NCBI GenBank assembly: GCA_913043205.1
Contig: CAJWLF010000008.1
Span: forward strand, 1-64,000
Reading direction: 5' to 3'
Length of the DNA: 64,000 nucleotides
Origin: an uncultured Chloroflexota bacterium
GTDB taxonomy: Bacteria > Chloroflexota > UBA11872 > VXNJ01
A model generated the notes under the pieces. The model was not told the origin of the DNA and did not search any database. It worked only from the letters and a program-made list of their open reading frames with translations. A program made the translations under genes and the position numbers. The stretch's first letter is position 1; each line of letters opens with the position of its first letter. This document shows, piece by piece, positions 9,929 through 18,974 of this stretch.

Positions 9929-11569
9929 ATGACAGGTGCAGATGTAGTAGTAGAAATACTAAAGAGGGAAGGGTTGGAATATGCATTTTGCTTCCCTTTT
10001 ACTCCGGTACAAGAATCTATGGCCCATGGTGGCATCAGGGTAATTACCGCTAGGCAAGAGCGTGTAGCGGGGAATATGGCCGATGGGGTGTCAAGATCTA
10101 CTAATGGCGAGAAAATAGGAACATTTACCGTGCAAAGTTCAGCTGGGGCTGAAAATGCCTTTTCACCGGTAGCTCACTCTTATACGGATTCGACCCCTAT
10201 GCTGTTTCTTCCAGGTCATCCTGGGACTGATCGGATTGGTATTTCTCCGGCGTTCGACAGCATGAAGAATTATTCCCACACGGTCAAATACGCCGCTCGT
10301 CCAGTATCTTCTTCGCAGATACCAGGGATTATGAGGCGAGCTTTCGCCGCGCTACGGTCTGGTAGACCAGGACCAGTGATGGTCGAACTACCAGGCGATG
10401 TCTGCGCTCAAGAATTCTCAGAGCAATTAGACTACAGACCAGTCTCTAAGGTTAAATCCGGTCCTGATTATGGAGCTGTAGAAGAGGCTGCTGAACGCAT
10501 ATTGTCCGCGAAGAACCCGTTTATTTGGGCTGGACAAGGGATCCACTATGCGCAGGCATGGTCTGAGCTGCGTGATGTTGCAGAATTGCTTGGAATTCCA
10601 GTGATGACGACTTTGCAAGGGAAGAGTTGCTTTCCGGAAGTACATCCATTGTCAGCTGGTACTGGCGCATATATGGTTACAGCAATGGTGGATGATTTAC
10701 TGGGCAATTCCGATGCTGTCCTTGCGGTAGGCACCAGTTTGACTGTCGCGGCATTTACGCCCAGCATTCCTGCTGGAAAGACCATAGTTCATGCTACTAA
10801 TGATGTTACCGATCTAAATAAGAACTATCCAACCGCGGTCTCTGTTGCCGCTGATGCAAAATTATTTCTCATGGCACTTCGCCAGGAATTGCGTCGAAGA
10901 GTTGGAGATGGGCGACTAGACGTGTTTCAACGTAATGAACGGTCTATCAAGAAGACTAAGGACAAATGGTTGTCAGAATATTCCTCACTCTTTTCAGATG
11001 ATTCGGCCCCAATAAATGGATATCGGATGTTTCGTGAATTATGGCTTGCTGCGGCCGGGGAAAATGCAATGTTTATTCATGAGTCAGGAGGATCTAGAGA
11101 TATTCAAAGTGTATTCTACGAAGCTGTGAATCCTCGGGACTATTTGGGATGGGGACAATCTTCTCAGCTTGGGTTTTCGATAGGGCTGGCTATGGGGGCT
11201 AAGATTGCTAATCCGGAAAGGATCGTGATCAACGTTATGGGTGATGCTTCAGTAGGTATGACAGGTTTAGATTGGGACACTAGTGTTCGAGAAAATATCC
11301 CAATTATGACTGTAATCAAGCATGATTCAATATTTAGTGGTTATGAGAGGCATATTCCTGAGTCAGTGGCTCGTTTCAAGTCCTCATCTATGACAGGAGA
11401 TTACGCATCCATAGCCAAGTCTTTGGGATGTTACAGCGAAACGGTGGAAAGTCCCGCGCAATTACAGGACGCATTTAAACGCGGTATCATGGCCGTCAAG
11501 GATGGTCAGACAGCTGTTATTGATGTTTTGACAGCTGAAACGCGGAAGTTATCTCGTTCACGTATATGA
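9929..11569 (+). CDS. Thiamine-diphosphate-dependent enzyme, acetolactate synthase-like
   Basis: MTGADVVVEILKREGLEYAFCFP...RQERVAGNMADGVSR...SAGAENAF...GPVMVELPGD...NVMGDASVGMTGLDWDTSVRENIPIMTVIKHD: ThDP three-domain architecture. Confidence 0.88.
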   Translation: MTGADVVVEILKREGLEYAFCFPFTPVQESMAHGGIRVITARQERVAGNMADGVSRSTNGEKIGTFTVQSSAGAENAFSPVAHSYTDSTPMLFLPGHPGTDRIGISPAFDSMKNYSHTVKYAARPVSSSQIPGIMRRAFAALRSGRPGPVMVELPGDVCAQEFSEQLDYRPVSKVKSGPDYGAVEEAAERILSAKNPFIWAGQGIHYAQAWSELRDVAELLGIPVMTTLQGKSCFPEVHPLSAGTGAYMVTAMVDDLLGNSDAVLAVGTSLTVAAFTPSIPAGKTIVHATNDVTDLNKNYPTAVSVAADAKLFLMALRQELRRRVGDGRLDVFQRNERSIKKTKDKWLSEYSSLFSDDSAPINGYRMFRELWLAAAGENAMFIHESGGSRDIQSVFYEAVNPRDYLGWGQSSQLGFSIGLAMGAKIANPERIVINVMGDASVGMTGLDWDTSVRENIPIMTVIKHDSIFSGYERHIPESVARFKSSSMTGDYASIAKSLGCYSETVESPAQLQDAFKRGIMAVKDGQTAVIDVLTAETRKLSRSRI

Positions 11570-11608
11570 GTGACTATGCAAGCATTGGTCGTCGCAGGGG
11601 TTTGTGAA

Positions 11609-12784
11609 ATGAGTATATATAAGGAAAGGTTTGGGTTGCGCCCCATCATTAACGCGGGAGGAACTATGACGGCCTTGGGTGGGTCCATAATGCTTCCTGG
11701 GGTTGTGGAAGTTATGCGACGAGCTAGCGAAGAATGGGTTAGCGTGCCGGACTTACTGCGTCTGGCTGGGGAAGAAATTGGAAGTATGCTGGATATAGGC
11801 CCAAGCAATGGTGGCAGTGTGCTAATCACGTCCGGGGCAGCTGGGGCTAACACTCTGGCTGCGGCAGCTGTTATTACAGGACCTGATCCCGATCGGATCC
11901 GTAGTCTTCCAAACAGTCTTGGTTATCCAAATGAAATTGTAATAGCTCCCGGTCATGGTGGGATTTGGGAGTCTACTTTCCGTGCCGCTGGAGCAAGGTT
12001 AATCCACGCACGGAGTGAACCTCACTATAGTGAGAAAAGGCAATCCCGATTTCTTGCTACTGACGTTTCAGCGGTCGCAGATGAGATTAATGAGCAGACT
12101 TGTGCTTTAGCGGCGATAATTTCTTGGGAAACTGTGCCCGACGCTGCTCCAACAATTGAAGATTTGGTGACCGTAGCCCGATTGCACGGATTACCGCTAA
12201 TAGTTGATGCATCAGCACAAATTCCACCTTTAGCTGCCATCAAGGATCTATTAGACATGGGGGTAACGTTAGTGTCAGTCAGTGGAGGGAAGGCATTGAG
12301 AGGGCCGAATGACACCGGGCTACTTGTTGGGTCCAAGCCTTATGTCCAAGTTGCTGCGCGGCACGCTAGCCCTGTAGTAGGGAGTATTGGTCGTGGATTT
12401 AAAGTTAGCAAAGAGCAGATAGTTGGTTTAGTGGAAGCCATAAGGCTTTATCTTGGACAAGATGAGGAAAAACTATTAAGAGATATGCATGATAAGTGCG
12501 ATTTTTTGGTGTCAGGGTTTGAGGAAGTTCCTTTTGTGCGTCCTGAAAAAATTTTTCCTGACGAAACGGGTAACCCAGTACCGCGTGTACGTGTACATGT
12601 CAACGAAGAACAATTAGGGATGTCAATAAGCCAAATTATAGAATTGTTACGTCTTGGCGATCCTGATATAAGATTGCGCAATGGGTACAACGGTGCCAAA
12701 TTCCTAAATATTGACGTGATGTGCTTGAGGGATGGGGAAGTAGACATATTGATGACACGCTTGAAAGAATTATTGCGGAAATAG
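11609..12784 (+). CDS. PLP-dependent SelA/DgaE-like enzyme (putative ammonia-lyase)
   Basis: MSIYKERFGLRPIINAGGTMTALGGSIMLPGVVEVM...VLITSGAAGANTLAAAA...LPLIVDASAQIPPLA...SVSGGKALRGPNDTGLLVG (PLP-Lys region). ORF track starts earlier at 11570. Confidence 0.85.
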   Translation: MSIYKERFGLRPIINAGGTMTALGGSIMLPGVVEVMRRASEEWVSVPDLLRLAGEEIGSMLDIGPSNGGSVLITSGAAGANTLAAAAVITGPDPDRIRSLPNSLGYPNEIVIAPGHGGIWESTFRAAGARLIHARSEPHYSEKRQSRFLATDVSAVADEINEQTCALAAIISWETVPDAAPTIEDLVTVARLHGLPLIVDASAQIPPLAAIKDLLDMGVTLVSVSGGKALRGPNDTGLLVGSKPYVQVAARHASPVVGSIGRGFKVSKEQIVGLVEAIRLYLGQDEEKLLRDMHDKCDFLVSGFEEVPFVRPEKIFPDETGNPVPRVRVHVNEEQLGMSISQIIELLRLGDPDIRLRNGYNGAKFLNIDVMCLRDGEVDILMTRLKELLRK

Positions 12785-12826
12785 TGATGGGCAAATGATT
12801 TGTCAGTGAAGGAAGTGAGAATTTAA

Positions 12827-13282
12827 TTGATTGTCAAATCTAAGTTGAAAGATTTGGGTATTGTGCTACCCAAAGCTCCTGTTCCTGGGGGTTCTTATGT
12901 GACTGCTGTAATTACGGGAAATTTGATTTACACAGCTGGTCACTTACCAGCTCTGACTGAGGGTCATTGGGAGGGCAAGATTGGTAGTGATTTAACAGTT
13001 GACGATGGAGTGTCGGCAGCACGTGCGGTCGGCATTAACACTCTGGCCACATTAGAAGACAAGCTTGGGGATCTTGATAGAGTGGTCAGGGTGGTCAAGG
13101 TGCTAGGATTTGTGGCCAGTGCACCTGGATTTAATGCTCAGCCTACAGTTATCAATGGGTTCTCTGATTTGATGAAGGAAGTTTTCGGAGATTCTGGTAT
13201 GCATGCGCGATCAGCTGTTGGCGTGAGTGAATTACCAATCAATACCCCGGTTGAGGTAGAAGCAATATTTGAAATTAAATGA
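12827..13282 (+). CDS. RidA/YjgF/UK114 family protein (reactive enamine/imine deaminase)
   Basis: YVTAVITGNLIYTAGHLPALTEGHWEGKIGSDLTVDDGVSAARAVGINTLATLEDKLGDLDRVVRVVKVLGFVAS...ARSAVGVSELPINTPVEVEAIFEI. Confidence 0.93.
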   Translation: MIVKSKLKDLGIVLPKAPVPGGSYVTAVITGNLIYTAGHLPALTEGHWEGKIGSDLTVDDGVSAARAVGINTLATLEDKLGDLDRVVRVVKVLGFVASAPGFNAQPTVINGFSDLMKEVFGDSGMHARSAVGVSELPINTPVEVEAIFEIK

Positions 13283-13300
13283 GAGATGTATTTAAGGGAA

Positions 13301-13330
13301 TAGGCTCGCTCCTGTAATAGCAGCGAGCCT
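13301..13330. terminator. Perfect inverted repeat hairpin, likely (bidirectional) terminator after ridA
   Basis: TAGGCTCGCT...AGCGAGCCTA, 10-bp perfect stem followed by TTTATT on the + strand. Confidence 0.7.
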
Positions 13331-13365
13331 ATTTATTGGGCTGTAAATATGGCCCAATTAAATCC

Positions 13366-13434
13366 CTAAGATTGAGGCTTTAAAAGCCTAACCTGTCGGG
13401 GCGGGCCGTATTTACAGCCAGTATGATCAGACAT
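13366..13434 (-). CDS. Putative 22-aa sORF with strong Shine-Dalgarno
   Basis: Manual minus-strand reading: AAAGGAGGTGGTGCCTAC-ATG then MSDHTGCKYGPPRQVRLLKPQS*. Upstream TTGACC-N17-TAGGTT with TGn extended -10. Below ORF-track cutoff. Confidence 0.45.
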   Translation of the reverse strand: MSDHTGCKYGPPRQVRLLKPQS

Positions 13435-13911
13435 GTAGGCACCACCTCCTTTGATGTATTGCAACCTATCATGGTGTCCTGCTGAGGTCAAAGTGAAATC
13501 AATCTAAGTTTCATCATTAGGCTGTGGTCTTCATATGTGGTCTGGGAGTATCTATATTCAGCAACTCTAATAACCAGCATTGATTCAATTCTCTGTGGAC
13601 GGTTAGTGAATATGAAATGTGCTAGTTGGTCGACACTAAATTGGGCGTCGTGGGTGTCGAATGGATTTGAATATACAAACTAACGAGGCATCGCATCACT
13701 GGAGCCTACTCATCCAGCAGTTGCTGAGCCTGTGGCATGCTAGTTACTCATGGCAGCTTATTGAGTATCACCGAATTGAGCATATACAAAACACCCTCAA
13801 TGCGAAATAAAACTTTGCTTTGCCGCGACGACTTTGCAAATATTCGGCTTACTAGATAGGGTTTACGGTACCCATAATGTAATAGATAAGATACTAGAGA
13901 GGTTTTTGTAT

Positions 13912-14313
13912 ATGTTGGGCGAGAAAATAGGTGAGATACAGTGTTCTACGACAAATAAGGCATTGCCAACAGATGGTGCCATGCCTATTTTCGAAACATC
14001 GGCGCAAGGTGGAGGAACATTGGGTGGTGTTCAAGTGCAGTCCCTAGCGACCTATTCCTCTCAAATGAGGGAAGACGGCACACTTTATGGAGAGTGTCCT
14101 GCAGGTGTTGTTATGACCGCTGACGGAGTAGCCACATTCAAGGCAACTGGGATTGGCAGATTCACCGCTGATGGTGGAGCAACTTTTCGGGGAGCTGTTT
14201 ATTTTCAGGCTACGGCCCCATCCCTAGCTAGCCTTAATGGTATTTGCGCTGTGTACGACTGGGAGGTAGATGCTGAAGGGACCGCAACGTGGACGCTTTG
14301 GGAGAAGAAATAA
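13912..14313 (+). CDS. Conserved hypothetical protein (133 aa)
   Basis: MLGEKIGEIQCSTTNKALPTDGAMPIFETSAQGGGTLGGVQVQSLATYSSQMREDGTLYGECPAGVVMTADGVATFKATGIGRFTADGGATFRGAVYFQA...LNGICAVYDWEVDAEGTATWTLWEKK; coherent repetitive beta-rich sequence. Confidence 0.65.
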   Translation: MLGEKIGEIQCSTTNKALPTDGAMPIFETSAQGGGTLGGVQVQSLATYSSQMREDGTLYGECPAGVVMTADGVATFKATGIGRFTADGGATFRGAVYFQATAPSLASLNGICAVYDWEVDAEGTATWTLWEKK

Positions 14314-14699
14314 GAAATATCCATCCTTAACATGAATGGGATTTTCTCGTTAGTATCCTATTTATTCTGATAGGTATTGCGGGAACGTTAACTGCAATAA
14401 TGGTCCTAGTCGTTCTAACTGTGAGAAATATGAAATATTTCAGTGCGAGCCGAGGTAGTTAGAACTCTGTGAAGAACACAAAACCATTAGAATTGCCGTG
14501 TAGAGTTCGGACGGTGCGTTGTGAATGTATTTTTGTTAACAGTACATTTGGCGCTTACGGTAGTTGATTGTGAGCAAATAGAAAGTTCTGTTGAAACAAC
14601 TGATGTGAAAACTCAACCTATTGGCAGGTCTAATCTAGAGGCCACATTCCAGATGCCTGTTGGAGGCATAATCCTACAGCTGATAAATAAATCTAATCT

Positions 14700-17600
14700 G
14701 TGAAGCTAACGACTGGTGGGCATCAAATGGATCTGTTTGTAAAAAAAACAATTCCGTTTCTGATTGTTCTCATTGCGGCGATATTTCGGTTGCAGAATGT
14801 TAAGTGGGATCAGAATCAGCATCTGCACCCGGATGAACGTTTTCTAACGATGGTGATGGCTAGGCTTCAATGGCCCGAGGGGTTAGGAGCTTACCTATCT
14901 CAAGAATCATCGTTGAATCCGTTTAATCAAACAGATGTTTCATTTTTTGTCTACGGTACCTTCCCTGTGTTCTTTGTCTTCGCCATCGCAACATTGATCG
15001 GGCAAATCGAATATGACAGTTTGACTTTAGTCGGCCGGATTAGTTCTGCAATGTTTGATACGGGTACAGTTGTGATTGTCTATTTTTTGGCTAGGCGATT
15101 GTTTGAAAACAATGTTGCCCTGTTAGCCGCAAGTTTTTATGCATTAAGCGTGTCTGCAATTCAGTTATCTCATTTTTTTGCGGTAGATACATTTTCCACA
15201 TTTTGGGTCACCATGGCTCTATATATTTTGGTGATATTTACTCAGAGGCCACACTTTTACTTGTCTATACTTTTAGGCATAGCGGTAGGGATGGCTCTAT
15301 CCAGTAAATTGAGTGCCGTTCTGATCTTGCCATTCGGTTTGTTACATGTGCTTTGGCACATTCGGTGTTTGTACGTCGATAGAGATCCGACCTGTTGGCC
15401 AGTTGCTAAACGGATGTTGATTTGGGGATTGGTGTCCATATTTGTCATCCTTTTGACATTTCGCGTTATACAACCGTATGCATTTGCTGGCTCTAATGTT
15501 TTAGATTTTCGCTTGTCCGACAAATTCTTTTCTTCTGTGTTGCAGCAAAATGCCATACAAAATGGAACGTATGATTGGCCCCCTGGAATTCAATGGGCTG
15601 GTACTACTCCGTATCTGTATCCCATAAAAAATCTAATTCTATGGGGTATGGGTCCATTCTTTGGCATTTCGGCGGTTTTAAGCTGGATTATTGCAGCAAT
15701 ATTCTGGATCAGAGGCGAAAGGTCCTTGTTTTTACCTGTTGTGTGGACCCTATTAAATTTTGCCTACTTCGGGGTCTTAGTTCTGAAGACGATGCGGTAC
15801 TTGCATCCCATATACCCGATGTTGTCTATCCTAGTCGCCTGGATGGTGGTATGGGCTTGGCGAAAAAGCAGATCTTGGACTTTCTCTTGTAAATGGTGGC
15901 CTCTTATACCCTCTGTATGCTCGAGTCTGATCATATTGGGCACATTGTTCTGGGCATTAGCATTTAGCCAAATATACGCGCGCGAGCACACGAGAATATC
16001 TGCCAGTGAGTGGATATATGAGCAGGTTCCCACCGGAAGTGTTATTGCGACTGAGCATTGGGATGATCGTCTGCCCCTCAACCTTCCGAATTCAGGTAAT
16101 TCTTCCGAGTATGAGTTTCGAACCCTTAAGCTTTACGATCGACTTTCCGAGGGTAAGCGTATTCATCTTATCGAATCTATTGCAGATTCTGATCTCATCG
16201 TACAGAGCAGTGATCGGCTTAGTGGCAGTATTCCCAAAATGCCATATAGATATCCGTTAGCAAATTTGTATTTTCAATTGCTGGAATCAGGCCAATTAGG
16301 ATTTGAATTGGCTGCAGAGTTTACGAGTTTTCCATCGATAGCCGGGTTTGAACGAAACGATTTATCGGCAGAAGAGGCATTTACAGTTTATGACCACCCC
16401 AGGGTTCGTATATTTCAACGCACGAAGAGTATGGGGATTCGTGAAATAAATTTGATGTTTAACGGCGTGGATATTAATCAGTCGATTAATCAACTTCCGA
16501 AGGATGCTACGTCGAATCTGATGCTGGACGAACCCAGATTTTTAGATGTTCATTCTACTAATTCAAATCAGTCATACTCAGCGTATGGACTGAGTTATGA
16601 AGGTTCTGAAACAAATCACATTAAGATTGCATTGATGTGGTACCTGTGTGTGCAAGTGTTGGCAATGCTCTCCTGGCCTATTATTCGTTTTTTCCTACAG
16701 GATCTACCTGATTCTGGCTACTTCGTCACTAAGCCTTTTGGGGTGTTTATAGTAGCTTTCCCGGTGTGGTTTTTAGCTAGTTTGGGATGGGTGGAATTTT
16801 CGCGAATGAGTCTAATTCTTGCGGTATCGCTATTGGCAATTACTAGTTTGGCAATTTCAATTCGGACTAGGAATCAATTAATACATGCTTTGTCGAAAGG
16901 GAAGTTTCTACTCGTAACCGGTGAATTGATAGGAGTGCTCGCATTTATCCTAATGCTAGTCATTAGGGCTTTGAACCCTGACTTATGGCACACTGCTTTC
17001 GGAGGCGAAAAGCCTATGGATTTCGCTCACTTCAATGCCATATTGCGTACCCGGTCTTTTCCGCCCTATGATCCCTGGTTTTCTGGTGGCTACTTGAACT
17101 ATTACTACTTTGGCCATATCTTCTCAGCGGTGCCGACGATTTTGCTTAAAGTGGCTCCTCAAATTGCATACAACATAAGTATTGCTTCGATTTTTGGTAT
17201 GGCAGCAGCCATGATATTTTCTGCTGGGTCGAACATATGGGCTGGATTGGTGCGGAAATCTAAAGGGTCAGTAGGTGTAGGTGTGTTGGCCGTATTTTTG
17301 ACACTTCTAATTGGAAATGTCGATGCTATGGTACAAGCGTTGCAAATATCATATAAATCGGCAGAATCCCCCCCCCATTTTCTGATGTTAATTGGCCGAA
17401 TCCCGACGATTCTTTTTTCTGGTGTATTTTCAGCCGAGTTTGACTTTTGGCGGAGTACTCGAGTGGTTGAAAACACCGTGAATGAATTTCCTTTTTTCAC
17501 TTTCTTGTATGGTGACTTGCACGCTCATATGAACAATCTTCCCTGGGTTTTTGCGTCAATAATTTGTGCTACAGCTATTTTGTTGCAGACTCCTCCTCAG

Positions 17601-18968
17601 ACACTATTTGCAAGTGGGGCTTCGATTAATCTAAAGACCCGCGCATTTATTTCAAGCTATCTCAATCCCATCGTATTGGCATCAGTAGTTTTGGGAGTTC
17701 ATCGAGTAGTGAACACGTGGGATTTCCCTACTTTTACAGTGATCATTCTCTTGTCCGTTTGCTATGTATTGTGGCGAGTTCAAGCACGTGTCAACATCTT
17801 TATGGCGGTTGGAGTCGCTTTAACTGGCGTATGCATAGGGTTAGTGAGTCAATTTTTATTTTGGCCTTTCCACGGGAACTTCAATGTTTTTTTTACTGGT
17901 GTTAATCGGGCCCCTGATACTACTCCGCTTGCTAGTTATTTTCTGATGTTTGGTGCGTTTTATACTTGCTTGCTTTGCTTCATAAGTTTAGTTCCTGTGT
18001 CCAAGTTCAGGATTGATTATTCGACGAGAACTAAGCTTGTCATTATGGGCACACTAGGGGTGATTGGCGCCTGTCTAATTAACAGTAATTTGCCAGATTC
18101 GGCACGAGTATTTGCATTGTGTATGGCATTGGTATTTATTGGGTTGAGTATTAATCAACGTCACGATCCAATCAGCTTTATCCCTATAGCACTGGGTGTC
18201 GGAGGGATTCTGCTGACAATGATGCCTGAGTGGATTGTGCTTCAAGGTGATGTTGGGCGCCTTAATACTGTGTTCAAAACTTATTTCCAAGGTTGGATAT
18301 TGTTTTCGCTTGCTGTAGCACTCGTATTTCCACAAATATTGCGAATATTAATACGTCGATTGCAAGTGGGGGTGTCGATATTCGGAATAGGTTCCTTAAC
18401 CGTTGCAGCTATTTTGGTAGTTGGTTCTGCTATATATCCTGTTGGTGCCATTCCAGGCAAACTTGAAGCTCGGATAAATAATGAAATTGCTCCTTCATTA
18501 GATGGGTGGCAGTACATGTCGGGTGGTGTTATACGGGAGGAGGGAGACGAAATCGAACTCAAATATGACTTAGAGGCCATACGATGGATAAATACAAATG
18601 TCAGAGGCTTACCTGTAATACTAGAAGCCAGTATTGATGTATATCGTTGGGGTGCACGAGTTTCTTCCAATACTGGATTACCGACTGTCCTAGGTTGGGA
18701 TTGGCACGAAAAACAGCAACGATGGCCATACAGATCACATATAGATATGCGGCGTCAGGATGTATTCGATGCTTACGCGAGTCAAAGCATAGAATCTTTT
18801 GAGCGGATAGCACGAAAATATGATGTTCAATATGTTTACGTAGGGGCCTTGGAACGGGCCTATTATCCGTCTGAAGGGATCATCAAATTTAGTCATATGG
18901 CCGGCAAGCAATTGGATCTGGTATTTTCGAACAGAGACGTACAATTATATAAAGTACGCGATTCATGA
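14700..18968 (+). CDS. Giant multi-pass membrane glycosyltransferase-like protein: GT39/PMT-like N-terminal half plus DUF2298 (Chlor_Arch_YYY-type) C-terminal half
   Basis: HLHPDERFLTMVMARLQWPEG and many TM segments N-terminally; ILRTRSFPPYDPWFSGGYLNYYYFGHIF...EFPFFTFLYGDLHAHMNNLPW...RLNTVFKTYFQGWILFSLA in the C-terminal half. Confidence 0.85.
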   Translation: MKLTTGGHQMDLFVKKTIPFLIVLIAAIFRLQNVKWDQNQHLHPDERFLTMVMARLQWPEGLGAYLSQESSLNPFNQTDVSFFVYGTFPVFFVFAIATLIGQIEYDSLTLVGRISSAMFDTGTVVIVYFLARRLFENNVALLAASFYALSVSAIQLSHFFAVDTFSTFWVTMALYILVIFTQRPHFYLSILLGIAVGMALSSKLSAVLILPFGLLHVLWHIRCLYVDRDPTCWPVAKRMLIWGLVSIFVILLTFRVIQPYAFAGSNVLDFRLSDKFFSSVLQQNAIQNGTYDWPPGIQWAGTTPYLYPIKNLILWGMGPFFGISAVLSWIIAAIFWIRGERSLFLPVVWTLLNFAYFGVLVLKTMRYLHPIYPMLSILVAWMVVWAWRKSRSWTFSCKWWPLIPSVCSSLIILGTLFWALAFSQIYAREHTRISASEWIYEQVPTGSVIATEHWDDRLPLNLPNSGNSSEYEFRTLKLYDRLSEGKRIHLIESIADSDLIVQSSDRLSGSIPKMPYRYPLANLYFQLLESGQLGFELAAEFTSFPSIAGFERNDLSAEEAFTVYDHPRVRIFQRTKSMGIREINLMFNGVDINQSINQLPKDATSNLMLDEPRFLDVHSTNSNQSYSAYGLSYEGSETNHIKIALMWYLCVQVLAMLSWPIIRFFLQDLPDSGYFVTKPFGVFIVAFPVWFLASLGWVEFSRMSLILAVSLLAITSLAISIRTRNQLIHALSKGKFLLVTGELIGVLAFILMLVIRALNPDLWHTAFGGEKPMDFAHFNAILRTRSFPPYDPWFSGGYLNYYYFGHIFSAVPTILLKVAPQIAYNISIASIFGMAAAMIFSAGSNIWAGLVRKSKGSVGVGVLAVFLTLLIGNVDAMVQALQISYKSAESPPHFLMLIGRIPTILFSGVFSAEFDFWRSTRVVENTVNEFPFFTFLYGDLHAHMNNLPWVFASIICATAILLQTPPQTLFASGASINLKTRAFISSYLNPIVLASVVLGVHRVVNTWDFPTFTVIILLSVCYVLWRVQARVNIFMAVGVALTGVCIGLVSQFLFWPFHGNFNVFFTGVNRAPDTTPLASYFLMFGAFYTCLLCFISLVPVSKFRIDYSTRTKLVIMGTLGVIGACLINSNLPDSARVFALCMALVFIGLSINQRHDPISFIPIALGVGGILLTMMPEWIVLQGDVGRLNTVFKTYFQGWILFSLAVALVFPQILRILIRRLQVGVSIFGIGSLTVAAILVVGSAIYPVGAIPGKLEARINNEIAPSLDGWQYMSGGVIREEGDEIELKYDLEAIRWINTNVRGLPVILEASIDVYRWGARVSSNTGLPTVLGWDWHEKQQRWPYRSHIDMRRQDVFDAYASQSIESFERIARKYDVQYVYVGALERAYYPSEGIIKFSHMAGKQLDLVFSNRDVQLYKVRDS

Positions 18969-18974
18969 TGTGTT

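Noticed and set aside
11570-12784. Possibility that the SelA-like PLP gene is true selA (supporting the selenoprotein)
   Set aside because: The GGKALRGPNDTG region and RidA/ThDP neighbours fit DgaE-like catabolic enzymes better; it should not be counted as selenocysteine machinery.
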